This document shows, piece after piece, positions 1-6,639 of a stretch of DNA of 6,639 nucleotides. Under the pieces are notes generated by a model. It did not search any database. It had not been told where the DNA came from and saw nothing but the letters and a program-made list of their open reading frames with translations. The DNA comes from DATKEG01 sp035544515. Lineage in GTDB: Bacteria; Acidobacteriota; Vicinamibacteria; Fen-336. Every line of letters starts with the position of its first letter. Position 1 is the stretch's first letter. A program made the position numbers and the translations under genes. The stretch covers positions 1-6,639 of the forward strand of contig DATKEG010000044.1 of assembly GCA_035544515.1 (NCBI GenBank). The letters are read 5' to 3'.

Positions 1-100
1 GAAGGCGCGGCGATGGACGTCTGCCCAGGGGTCTGCCATCGGGACGACGACTCGGCCCGTTCATGACTTGGTCGCGCGGAGACCGGCTCCGTTACAGGAT

Positions 101-118
101 CGGGCGGAGAATCGCCCG
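101..118 (-). terminator. Hairpin directly after the permease stop, possible terminator
   Basis: A perfect 6-bp stem (CGGGCG at 101-106 pairing with CGCCCG at 113-118, loop GAGAAT) begins at the base next to the permease TAG stop (119-121). It is placed where an operon-end terminator would sit. On the minus strand it is not followed by a T-run, so it does not look like a strong intrinsic terminator and may only protect the 3' end or mark a Rho-dependent end. The rest of positions 1-100 shows nothing I can support as a gene. Confidence 0.3.
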
Positions 119-3100
119 CTACTCGGACCGCAGCGCGGCCAGCAGCGGCGCGCGGTGCATCAGCGAGACGGCGGCGCGCGAGACGAGCAGGCCCACCGCG
201 GCCACGCCGGCGAGGAGGACGGCGAGCGACGCGGCCGGGAACGTGCCGCCGCGTTCGACCACCGCCGGCGCGATGGCCACGAGCGCGCAGGCGGTGCCCG
301 TGCCCAGGCCGAGGGCGAGCAGGAGCGCGTTCTCGGAGAGCACCATCAGCGAGAGGTGCCGCCGGCGGTAGCCGACCGCGCGCAGCAGGGCCAGCTCCTG
401 CCGGCGCTCGAGGGCGTTGCGCAGGAGCACCGCGCCGAGGCCGACCGTGCCCAGGAGCAGGCCGAGGCCGCCCAGCGCCTGGAACATCGACAGGTACGTG
501 TTCTCGACGCGGAAGTACCGGGCCAGCCGTTCGGCGGTCGGGACCGCGTCCAGGCCGTAGTCGCCGAGACGGTTCTCGAGGGCGGCCGCGACCTCGTTCT
601 CGCGCCCGGCCGGCGTCTCCACCAGGAGGAACCGATAGCCCTGCTGGTCGGGAAAGGCGCGCAGGAAGTGGCGCTCGGCCGCGATCAGCTCGCCCTGGAA
701 GAGGCCGTTGCGAAGCGCGGCCACGATGCGCAGGCGCAGCGGGGCCTGGCCGGCGCGGTCGACGGCCAGCTCGTCGCCGACCTTGCGGTGCAGGACGTAG
801 GCCAGGGAGTTGGCGTCGGCGATGACGGGCACCGCGCCGTCGGGGGCATCGCGCTCGAGCAGCAGCCACGGGTTCGCGCGCTCGGCCGCCGTCTCCGCGA
901 GCGAGGACTGGAACGAGAAGCGGCCGGCGCGGAGGAACTCCGGCGTGGCGCCCAGCACCGTCGGGCTCTGCGGGCGGTAGAGGTTGAGGCAGCTCGCGTC
1001 GTCGCCGGCCTGCCGGCGGAAGCGGGCGAAACGGACGCCGGCGAGCGCCGTCTCGTCCGCGAGGTTCAGCGCCTCGCGGCCGTCGGGCGTGTGCGGGTCG
1101 TGGTGCAGCGGGAGCACGGACGTGGCCACGAGCGCGTAACCGCCGGCGGGGCCGGCCGGGTCGCCTTCCCCCTCGCGCGCGTCGCGGCGGAAGGCGCCGA
1201 CCGAGACGATGACGAACGTGGCCGAGGCCACGAGCGCGACGCACAGCACGCTGCGGCCGGGGCGATACGACGCGTTGCGGAAGCCGAGCCAGGCCATGGG
1301 CCGGGCGCCCGTGCCCGAGGGCAGGCCCTGCCGGCGCGCCAGCCACCGCCACTGCCAGGTCAGGAGGGACGCGAGCAGCAGGAGGCCGGCGCCGAAGAAG
1401 GCGGGCGTGGGCGGGACGAGGCCGAAGGCGGACGCGGCCGCGAGGAAGAGCCCGCTCGCGGTTCCCGCCGCCGCGAGCCGGGCGGCGCGCGCGCCGGGGC
1501 CGGCCGTGGCCGTCTCGCCGCCCGCGCCGGCCAGGAGGGCGCGGGCCGACGTCCTTCTCAGCCCTCTCAGCGTCAGGGCGATGCAGACGAGCGCGGTGAG
1601 GATGCCCGCGAGCGCGCCCACGACCAGGGACCGCGCCGAGGCGTGCAGGCGCAGCTGCTCGGTGCCGACCGCGTCCACCCACCACGTGCGCAGCGCCCAG
1701 AGGAGCGCGGCGCCGTAGGCCCAGGCGGCGGCCGTGCCGACCAGCGCGCCCACGGCGGCCAGCGCGCCCCCTTCCCACAACAGCCCGCGCCGCACGCGGC
1801 CGGGCGTGAAGCCGACCGCGCGCAGCAACCCGACCTCGCGCAGGCGCTGCTCGACACCGAAGCGGAAGAAGAGCGCGGTGAGCAGCAGCGCCGACCACAG
1901 CAGGAACGAGCTGAAGTAGAGGAAGTACTCGCCGAAGTCCGTGGTGCCTTCCGACGCGCGCAGGACCTCGGCGCGCGCCGGCTCGACGGCGAAGCCCATG
2001 GCCAGGGGGTCCAGCGCGGCGCGGAGCGCGCGGGTGTAGCGCTCCCCCGCCGCCTGGTCGGGCACCGCGACGCGCAGCGACGTGAGCCGGCCCAGCCGGT
2101 GGCGCCACAGCTCCTGGGCGCGGGCGAGCGGGATGAAGGCCTTCGGCGTGGCGCGGTGACGCTCCCAGTAGTCCTCGTCCTGCTTGCGCACGCGGCCGAG
2201 GTCGATCGGGAACGGCGGGTCCCAGTCCGCGAGCGACTCCGAGCCGGTGATGCCCGGGTACTCCGGCGTCAGCTCGCGGTCCGCGGCCAGACCCGTCATG
2301 GGCGTCACGCGCGCGAGCGTGAACCCGGCCGTGCGCTCCTCGAGCCGGCCCTCCTCGAGCCAAACGTAGTAGGCGAGCGTGACGCGGTCGCCGGGACGGG
2401 CCGCCAGGTCGCGCGCCGCCCAGTCGTTGAGGACGATGGCCTCGGCCACCCCGGCCGCGTCGCCGGCGACCTCGGTCCAGGCCGCGCCCTCGAGGCCGGA
2501 GACGAGCGAATACGGCACCTCGCGGTCTCCGGCGCGCAGCGCGTTGGCCAGGTACGTCAGCACGGGCCGCGTGGCGAGACCGAGGCCGGCGGCCGCCTCC
2601 CGCGCCGCGGCGGCCAGGGGGTCCTCGAGCAGGGCCTGGTCGCGCTCGACCGACAGGACCGTGCCACCCGCCACCGGACGGACGCTCAGCCCGAGGTCGG
2701 CCAGACCGGCCGCCTCGCCCAGGACCGCCGCCGCCGCCTGCCCGGCGGCCGGTTGCGCCTCGATCGCCGGGAGCGCGTCGAGCAGCACGGCGTTCACGCC
2801 GTCCGGCTCGTCGAGCGTCCGCTGCAGCAGCCGCAAGGGAACGAAGACCGCCCGGACCGACTGCTGCGTGGGACGCAGGGAGAACTCCCCCAGCTCTTCC
2901 GCCGTCCGCGCGGGCCCGCTCACGAGGCGCGCGGTCCGGCCCTGGCCGTCGCGGCGGCCGTAGAGCGTCGCGGCGGGCACGTCCGAGGGCCGCTCGAGGC
3001 GCAGCAGGAGCGTGTCGCCCGGCGCCACGCCCAGCTCCGCGGCCAGCGGCGCGCTGGGCAGGGCCTCGCGCGGGCCCGTCTCGGGCGCTCGCAGTCCGTG

Positions 3101-3466
3101 CAGCGTCCAGAACCGCTCGTCGACACCGTAGACGGCCACGCCCGACGCCCGCCGGCCGCTCGCCTCGTGCGTGAGCGCGCCCTGCAGCGCCACCAGCGGC
3201 GCGGCCGCCACGAACGAGCCCGCGAACGCGGGCCGCGCCGCGATCTCGCGCGCCAGGTCTTCCCGGAAGAAGCGCGCCCCGCGCACGGCCACGTCGGCGC
3301 GCCCGAGCCGCTGCTCCGCCAGGCCGCGCAGGCTCGCGCGCACGGAGTCGCCGACCACGAGCGCGCCGGTCAGCACCGCCACCGCGGTGGCCACCCCCGC
3401 CACCACGGCCACGTGCGTCCGCCAGTAGTGGCGCAGGCTCCGCGCGAGGAGGGTGGAAGGACGCAT
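119..3466 (-). CDS. FtsX-like ABC transporter permease, two FtsX domains, about 10 TM
   Basis: This is the inner-membrane permease subunit of a LolCDE/MacB-type ABC transporter, 1,115 residues. Visible layout: TM1 at about 18-40; a very large extracytoplasmic domain at about 41-512 (MacB-PCD-like position); TM2-4 at about 515-534, 566-592 and 611-633 (first FtsX domain); two more hydrophobic spans at about 663-683 and 688-704; TM at about 738-757; a second extracytoplasmic domain at about 758-990; and TMs at about 994-1016, 1043-1067 and 1079-1098 (second FtsX domain). The two FtsX copies share a cytoplasmic segment after their first helix: EQRLREVGLLRAVGF (539-553) and ERRQELALLRAVGY (1020-1033). 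This shows internal duplication. The frame stays open upstream of the chosen ATG, but that part only shadows the ATPase gene. The ATG at 3466 overlaps the ATPase stop by one base (TGATG) and has no clear Shine-Dalgarno, so translational coupling is likely. The family assignment is strong. The substrate is unknown: lipoprotein or lipid release, or efflux, are options. It is longer than LolC/LolE (about 400 aa) and MacB (about 650 aa). Confidence 0.93.
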   Translation of the reverse strand: MRPSTLLARSLRHYWRTHVAVVAGVATAVAVLTGALVVGDSVRASLRGLAEQRLGRADVAVRGARFFREDLAREIAARPAFAGSFVAAAPLVALQGALTHEASGRRASGVAVYGVDERFWTLHGLRAPETGPREALPSAPLAAELGVAPGDTLLLRLERPSDVPAATLYGRRDGQGRTARLVSGPARTAEELGEFSLRPTQQSVRAVFVPLRLLQRTLDEPDGVNAVLLDALPAIEAQPAAGQAAAAVLGEAAGLADLGLSVRPVAGGTVLSVERDQALLEDPLAAAAREAAAGLGLATRPVLTYLANALRAGDREVPYSLVSGLEGAAWTEVAGDAAGVAEAIVLNDWAARDLAARPGDRVTLAYYVWLEEGRLEERTAGFTLARVTPMTGLAADRELTPEYPGITGSESLADWDPPFPIDLGRVRKQDEDYWERHRATPKAFIPLARAQELWRHRLGRLTSLRVAVPDQAAGERYTRALRAALDPLAMGFAVEPARAEVLRASEGTTDFGEYFLYFSSFLLWSALLLTALFFRFGVEQRLREVGLLRAVGFTPGRVRRGLLWEGGALAAVGALVGTAAAWAYGAALLWALRTWWVDAVGTEQLRLHASARSLVVGALAGILTALVCIALTLRGLRRTSARALLAGAGGETATAGPGARAARLAAAGTASGLFLAAASAFGLVPPTPAFFGAGLLLLASLLTWQWRWLARRQGLPSGTGARPMAWLGFRNASYRPGRSVLCVALVASATFVIVSVGAFRRDAREGEGDPAGPAGGYALVATSVLPLHHDPHTPDGREALNLADETALAGVRFARFRRQAGDDASCLNLYRPQSPTVLGATPEFLRAGRFSFQSSLAETAAERANPWLLLERDAPDGAVPVIADANSLAYVLHRKVGDELAVDRAGQAPLRLRIVAALRNGLFQGELIAAERHFLRAFPDQQGYRFLLVETPAGRENEVAAALENRLGDYGLDAVPTAERLARYFRVENTYLSMFQALGGLGLLLGTVGLGAVLLRNALERRQELALLRAVGYRRRHLSLMVLSENALLLALGLGTGTACALVAIAPAVVERGGTFPAASLAVLLAGVAAVGLLVSRAAVSLMHRAPLLAALRSE

Positions 3467-4164
3467 CACGCGTCCCGGAGGCGGCCCTCGAAGAGCGACC
3501 AGCGCAGGGGCAGGCGCGCCGCCAGCTCCGCGCTGTGCGTCACGACGACCAGGATGGTGTTCTGCTTTCGGTGCAGGTCGAGCAGCAGGGAGGCCACGCT
3601 GTCCGCCGTGTGGCGGTCGAGGTTGCCCGTCGGCTCGTCGCAGAGGAGCAGGGTCGGCTCCAGGACGAGCGCGCGGGCCAGGGCGGCCCGCTGCCTCTCC
3701 CCGCCGGAGAGCTGGGCCGGCCGGTGATCGGCGCGCGCGGCGAGGCCCACCTGCTCGAGCAGCCCGCGCGCGCGGTCGAGGTGCTGTCCCGCGTCTCCGG
3801 AGACGAGGGTGGGCGTGAGCACGTTCTCCAGCACCGAGCACTGCGGCAGCAGGCAGTGGTCCTGGAAGACGAAGCCGACTTGCCGGTTCCTGAACGCCGC
3901 CAGCTCGGCCTCGGGCAGCGCGAACGGGTCGCGGCCGTCGAGCCTCACCGTCCCCGAGGTCGGCGGCTCCAGCGTGCCGAGGATGTAGAGCAGCGTGCTC
4001 TTCCCGCTCCCCGACGGGCCCATCACGGCGACGGCCTGGCCGCGCCGCAGCTCGAACGTCACGCCGGCCAGGATGGCAAGGGCGCCGCCCGGAGACGGAT
4101 ACTCCTTGCGCAGATCGGTGACCTGGAGATGTCCGCCCGTCCAAGATGTTGACTGTCCTACCAT
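3466..4164 (-). CDS. ABC transporter ATP-binding protein, LolD/MacB class
   Basis: This is the cytoplasmic ATPase that drives the adjacent FtsX-type permease, 232 residues, which is normal for LolD-class subunits. All catalytic motifs are intact: Walker A GPSGSGKST (49-57), Q-loop glutamine Q101 in VFQDHCLLP, ABC signature LSGGE (152-156), Walker B LLLCDEP (172-178) with catalytic E177, D-loop GNLD (180-183) and H-loop H210. The segments ILGTLEPPTSG and VLENV are typical of the LolD/MacB/FtsE branch rather than drug-exporter fusions. The ATG at 4164 is the only usable start before the conserved TDLRKEY strand, and GGAGGG lies 10 bases upstream. The gene leads the leftward operon, and its TGA overlaps the permease ATG by one base. 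I give no gene symbol because LolD, MacB and related exporters cannot be separated on the ATPase alone, and the permease is a single large chain unlike LolC/E. Confidence 0.95.
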   Translation of the reverse strand: MVGQSTSWTGGHLQVTDLRKEYPSPGGALAILAGVTFELRRGQAVAVMGPSGSGKSTLLYILGTLEPPTSGTVRLDGRDPFALPEAELAAFRNRQVGFVFQDHCLLPQCSVLENVLTPTLVSGDAGQHLDRARGLLEQVGLAARADHRPAQLSGGERQRAALARALVLEPTLLLCDEPTGNLDRHTADSVASLLLDLHRKQNTILVVVTHSAELAARLPLRWSLFEGRLRDA

Positions 4165-4178
4165 AAAGCGGCTACCCT
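4149..4178 (+). promoter_or_regulatory. Candidate rightward sigma70-like promoter inside the start of the ATPase gene
   Basis: The plus strand has TTGACT (4149-4154, five of six matches to the -35 consensus), 18 bases, then TACCCT (4173-4178). The latter matches the -10 consensus only at the key T, A and final T. Transcription would begin near 4185, upstream of the non-canonical start at 4206 and of the TTG at 4242. The -35 lies within the first codons of the oppositely oriented ATPase gene, which fits the small divergent gap. The -10 is weak, so this is tentative; I found no equally good leftward promoter. Confidence 0.28.
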
Positions 4179-4180
4179 CC
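4175..4180 (-). promoter_or_regulatory. Ribosome binding site of the ABC ATPase gene
   Basis: The minus strand reads GGAGGG followed by ten bases and then ATG at 4164. It is a near-consensus Shine-Dalgarno at slightly long spacing, and it supports that start. The site lies inside the very short divergent gap, so it overlaps the likely promoter region of the rightward gene. Confidence 0.6.
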
Positions 4181-4241
4181 GACCCTCATCCAAGGCAGGC
4201 AAGGGCTGATACAGTCGCGCCTCGTTCCATCGACGCTCGCG

Positions 4242-6410
4242 TTGGCGTTCCTCCCCGTGGCCGGGGCACCGGCCGCCCAGGAGGCCTTTGCCCCTCCGCG
4301 CCAGCCCCTGCGCATCGAGGCCCGCCGCGCCACGGGACCCATCTCGCTCGACGGCCGCCTCGACGAGCCCGACTGGGACGCGGCGCCCGTGGTGCGCGGC
4401 TTCCGCCAGATCGAGCCGCGGCAGGGCGAAAGCGCCACCTTCGACACCGAGGTCGCCGTCCTCTACGACGAGGAGCACCTCTACGTCGGCGCGCGCTGCT
4501 GGGACGACCAGGGCCCCGCGGCCGTGCGCGTGCGCAACCTGCGCCGCGATTTCGACTTCAGCACGGACGACGTGTTCGGCGTGAGCTTCGACACGTTCCG
4601 CGACGGGCACAACGCCATGGTGTTCGAGACGAACCCCTGGGGCGTGCGCCGCGACCAGGAGGTGCTCGACAGCGACGTGCAGGACCTGCAGTGGGACGCG
4701 GCGTGGCGCGTGCGCACCGAGCGCGGCCCGGAGGGCTGGACGGTGGAGATGGCCATCCCCTGGCACACCCTGCGCTACCCGCGGCGCGGAGGCAAGTGGA
4801 GCGTCAACTTCGTGCGCGTGATCCGCCGCCTCAACGAGACGACGGGCTGGTCGCCCTGGCCGCGCGCCTACAACCCGTACCGGATGAGCTACGCCGGCCT
4901 GCTGGTGGGGATCGAGCCGCCTCCGCCCTCCACGAACCTGCGCCTGCAACCCTACGCCGTGGCCAGCGACCGCCGCGGCGCGGGCGACGACGGCGGCGGC
5001 GTGGAGGTGGGCGGCGACCTCAAATGGGCGATCAACCCCGGCACCGTGCTCGACGTGACCGTGAACACCGACTTCGCGCAGGCCGACGCCGACCGGCAGG
5101 TGGTCAACCTCACGCGCTTCTCCGTGCTCTTCCCCGAGCAGCGGCCGTTCTTCCTGGAGAGCGCGAGCCTGTTCTCCGCCGGCCTGGAGCGGTCCGTGCG
5201 GCCGTTCTTCAGCCGGCGCATCGGGCTCGACGAGGACGGCACGCCGATCGCGATCCAGGGCGGCGCGCGCCTGACCCACCGGAACGGCCGGCGCAGCGCG
5301 GGCGCGCTCCTCGTGCGGCAGGCCGGCAACGACGCCTTCGCCTCCACCACGTTCGGGGTGGGGCGGTTCGTCCAGAACGTGGGCCGCGAGGGCCGGGTGG
5401 GGGCGCTGGTCACGACCCGGTTCGACGAGCCCGCGGCCGGCGGCCGCTCCGCCACCAACACCGTGGCCACGCTCGACGCCTTCCTCCGGCCCGGCGCCCA
5501 CCTCTTCGTGAAGGCCATGCTCTCGGGCTCCACGACCAGCGGCGAGGGAGGCGACGGGATGGCCGCCTCGCTCGACTTCACGCACCTGGGCAACCGCGTG
5601 ACCGGCGGCTGGCTCGGCGAATACGTGGGGCCGGACTACCTGCCCGCGGCCGGGTTCCTCCTCCGGCCCGACCTCATCCGCAACAACCCGGGCGTCACCT
5701 TCGACCTGCGGCCGCGCTGGAAGCCGCCGTTCGTGCGGCGGTTCGTGTTCCACAGCAGCGCGAACGTGTTCCACCGGGCCTCCGACGGCCAGTTCGAGGA
5801 GGCGCAGTGGTTCGTGCCGCTGCTCGGGGCGTATTTCAGCGACAGCGGCTGGTTCCTCTCCTACGTGGTGCCCAACTGGCAGCGGCTCGACCTTCCCTTC
5901 AGCCCGCTGCCCGGCCTGCGCGTGGAGCCCGGCCGTTACCAGTTCAACCGCTTCCTGGTCTCCACTTCGAGCGACACCTCGCGGCGCCTGGTGGTGCGCG
6001 GCGACTTCGAGACCGGCGCCTTCTACGACGGCCGCTCGCAGGTCCTGACCCTGGCGGCGGTGGCCACCCCCAGCCCGCGCGCGTCGCTGGCCCTGTCGTA
6101 CACGCTCAACGCGCTCCAGGACATCGGCGTGGAGCGGGCGGACTCCACCACGCACCTCCTCGCGCCCACCTTGCGCCTGGCCTTCGATCCCAACCTCCAG
6201 CTCACGCTCTTCTACCAGCGGAACACGGCGGCCCGGCTCTCCACCTGGAACGCGCGGGTGTCCTGGGAGTTCCGGCCGCTCTCGTACGTCTACCTCGTCT
6301 ACAACGACCACGCGCCCCTGGCCACGCCGTCGGGGCTGTTCATGGCCACGCCCGTCATGCCGGCCAACCGCCAGCTCATCCTCAAGGTCACGTTCAACAA
6401 ACAGCTTTGA
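4242..6410 (+). CDS. CBM9-like domain / DUF5916 protein, probable secreted outer-membrane beta-barrel
   Basis: This protein has 722 residues from the TTG used here. After a signal-peptide-like start, residues about 33-200 resemble the family-9 carbohydrate-binding-like domain, with ISLDGRLDEPDWDAAP (34-49), LYVGARCWD (80-88) and WTVEMAIPW (166-174). From about 232 to the end is a DUF5916-type domain, marked by NTDFAQADADRQVVNL (275-290) followed by FPEQRPFFLES (297-307). The remainder has alternating strand-like segments rich in aromatics, ending in the amphipathic strand QLILKVTF, which fits an outer-membrane barrel. Such proteins are common in Acidobacteriota, Gemmatimonadota and Bacteroidota; their role is poorly defined, and sugar or glycan binding is only implied by the CBM9 similarity. 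TTG at 4242 is the most upstream ATG/GTG/TTG in a frame open back to 4167. It has no Shine-Dalgarno and would cut off the basic end of the signal peptide. Translation from CTG 4206 gives MIQSR, then a hydrophobic run and an APA|AQ cleavage-like site (734 aa), so I suspect the real start is there. Confidence 0.9.
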   Translation: MAFLPVAGAPAAQEAFAPPRQPLRIEARRATGPISLDGRLDEPDWDAAPVVRGFRQIEPRQGESATFDTEVAVLYDEEHLYVGARCWDDQGPAAVRVRNLRRDFDFSTDDVFGVSFDTFRDGHNAMVFETNPWGVRRDQEVLDSDVQDLQWDAAWRVRTERGPEGWTVEMAIPWHTLRYPRRGGKWSVNFVRVIRRLNETTGWSPWPRAYNPYRMSYAGLLVGIEPPPPSTNLRLQPYAVASDRRGAGDDGGGVEVGGDLKWAINPGTVLDVTVNTDFAQADADRQVVNLTRFSVLFPEQRPFFLESASLFSAGLERSVRPFFSRRIGLDEDGTPIAIQGGARLTHRNGRRSAGALLVRQAGNDAFASTTFGVGRFVQNVGREGRVGALVTTRFDEPAAGGRSATNTVATLDAFLRPGAHLFVKAMLSGSTTSGEGGDGMAASLDFTHLGNRVTGGWLGEYVGPDYLPAAGFLLRPDLIRNNPGVTFDLRPRWKPPFVRRFVFHSSANVFHRASDGQFEEAQWFVPLLGAYFSDSGWFLSYVVPNWQRLDLPFSPLPGLRVEPGRYQFNRFLVSTSSDTSRRLVVRGDFETGAFYDGRSQVLTLAAVATPSPRASLALSYTLNALQDIGVERADSTTHLLAPTLRLAFDPNLQLTLFYQRNTAARLSTWNARVSWEFRPLSYVYLVYNDHAPLATPSGLFMATPVMPANRQLILKVTFNKQL

Positions 6411-6415
6411 TCGGA

Positions 6416-6432
6416 CGAAGCGCTCCGCTTCG
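6416..6432 (+). terminator. Hairpin just after the DUF5916 gene, possible terminator
   Basis: A perfect 7-bp stem (CGAAGCG at 6416-6422, loop CTC, CGCTTCG at 6426-6432) starts five bases after the TGA. An overlapping alternative pairing, GCGCTC (6420-6425) with GAGCGC (6432-6437), is also possible. No T-run follows, so this is a stable 3'-end structure rather than a textbook intrinsic terminator. Confidence 0.35.
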
Positions 6433-6476
6433 AGCGCCGACCGCGTTCCCGTCCGCTGGCGCGCGCAACGCGGCGT

Positions 6477-6636
6477 GCAGCCCGTGGTGGAAGTCCAGCT
6501 GCATTCGGCGGGCGATGCATCCCGGCTGGCGGCGTTGCTCCTCCCTTACATATCCCCGATATGCGCGGTCGTCGCGCCTTGCCCGCCGGGCGCCTCGCCC
6601 GCCTCGGTGCGACGCTGCACTTCCACCACGGGCTGC
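6477..6636. repeat. Long imperfect palindrome (about 160 nt) in the non-coding region
   Basis: Two 23-base arms (6477-6499 and 6614-6636) are reverse complements with a single mismatch; each begins GCAGCCCGTGGTGGAAGT on its own strand. Further paired blocks lie inside: GGCGGGCGA (6507-6515) with TCGCCCGCC (6595-6603); CCCGGCTGGC (6521-6530) with GCCCGCCGGG (6581-6590, nine of ten); and at the centre CATATC (6549-6554) with GATATG (6558-6563) around CCC. The outer arms and the inner hairpin share the same centre near 6556, so the whole segment can fold as one long interrupted stem, with an AT-richer tip in GC-rich surroundings. It looks like a dispersed palindromic (REP/MITE-like) element or a structured RNA. 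Only one copy is visible, so the class is open. Confidence 0.75.
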
Positions 6637-6639
6637 TAG

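Noticed and set aside
1..66. Plus-strand frame entering from the left edge and ending with TGA at 64-66, possibly the tail of a gene
   Set aside because: Only 21 codons are visible, with no recognisable motif. An open stretch this short is unremarkable at this GC content.
68..3727. Plus-strand open frame of 1,219 codons opposite the permease and part of the ATPase
   Set aside because: It is antisense to two clearly real genes. Its translation is a low-complexity mix of R, A, E, G and Q with no recognisable domain. Long antisense frames are expected where codon third positions are nearly all G or C.
3467..4144. N-terminal extension of the permease frame by 226 codons
   Set aside because: The extra residues are the ATPase gene read in another frame. 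The FtsX-type N-terminus with TM1 begins at the ATG at 3466, which overlaps the ATPase stop.
4158..6311. Minus-strand open frame of 717 codons opposite the DUF5916 gene
   Set aside because: The composition is biased to E, R, A, G, V and H with no motif. The plus-strand frame carries the CBM9-like and DUF5916 signatures, so this is a GC-driven shadow.
6475..6639. Short plus-strand frame (GTG start, 54 codons, TAG at the window end) running through the palindrome
   Set aside because: It is made almost entirely of the inverted repeat. Both strands of the palindrome read PVVEVQ from their outer arms, as expected of a repeat rather than a gene. There is no Shine-Dalgarno and no domain.
1..6639. 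tRNA, rRNA, CRISPR array, transposase or phage genes
   Set aside because: I looked for cloverleaf-type sequence, direct-repeat arrays and mobile-element proteins and saw none. The only repeat-like structure is the palindrome at the right edge.

Overview
The window is very GC-rich, with G or C at most third codon positions. It holds three complete protein genes and one structured non-coding stretch. The gene content is an FtsX-type permease of about 1,100 residues with a LolD/MacB-class ATPase, next to a CBM9-like/DUF5916 outer-membrane-type protein. This combination suggests a GC-rich Gram-negative bacterium, most plausibly Acidobacteriota, with Gemmatimonadota or Planctomycetota as alternatives. 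That assignment rests on family knowledge and composition; there is no rRNA or other marker gene here.

Layout: positions 1-118 contain no supportable gene, only a small hairpin just past the stop of the leftward unit. Positions 119-4164 on the minus strand form a two-gene operon. An ABC ATPase (3466-4164) is followed by a 1,115-residue, roughly 10-TM permease (119-3466), and the two share one base in a TGATG stop/start overlap. A short divergent gap follows. On the plus strand, 4242-6410 encodes a probable secreted outer-membrane protein with an N-terminal CBM9-like domain and a DUF5916 domain. Its frame stays open upstream to 4167, and its signal peptide appears to need a non-canonical start near 4206. 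Positions 6411-6639 contain no convincing gene. They hold a hairpin just after the stop and a roughly 160-nt imperfect palindrome (6477-6636).

How the genes work together: the ATPase and permease almost certainly form one complex of the mechanotransmission (LolCDE/MacB/FtsEX) type. The permease carries both FtsX halves in one chain, so a homodimer or monomer would do the work of a LolC/LolE-like pair. The substrate cannot be told from sequence, and no MacA-like adaptor is present. The divergent DUF5916 gene may share regulation, but a functional link is inference. All three genes belong to known families. The least explained feature is the long palindrome at the right edge; I do not see evidence for a wholly new multi-gene system.
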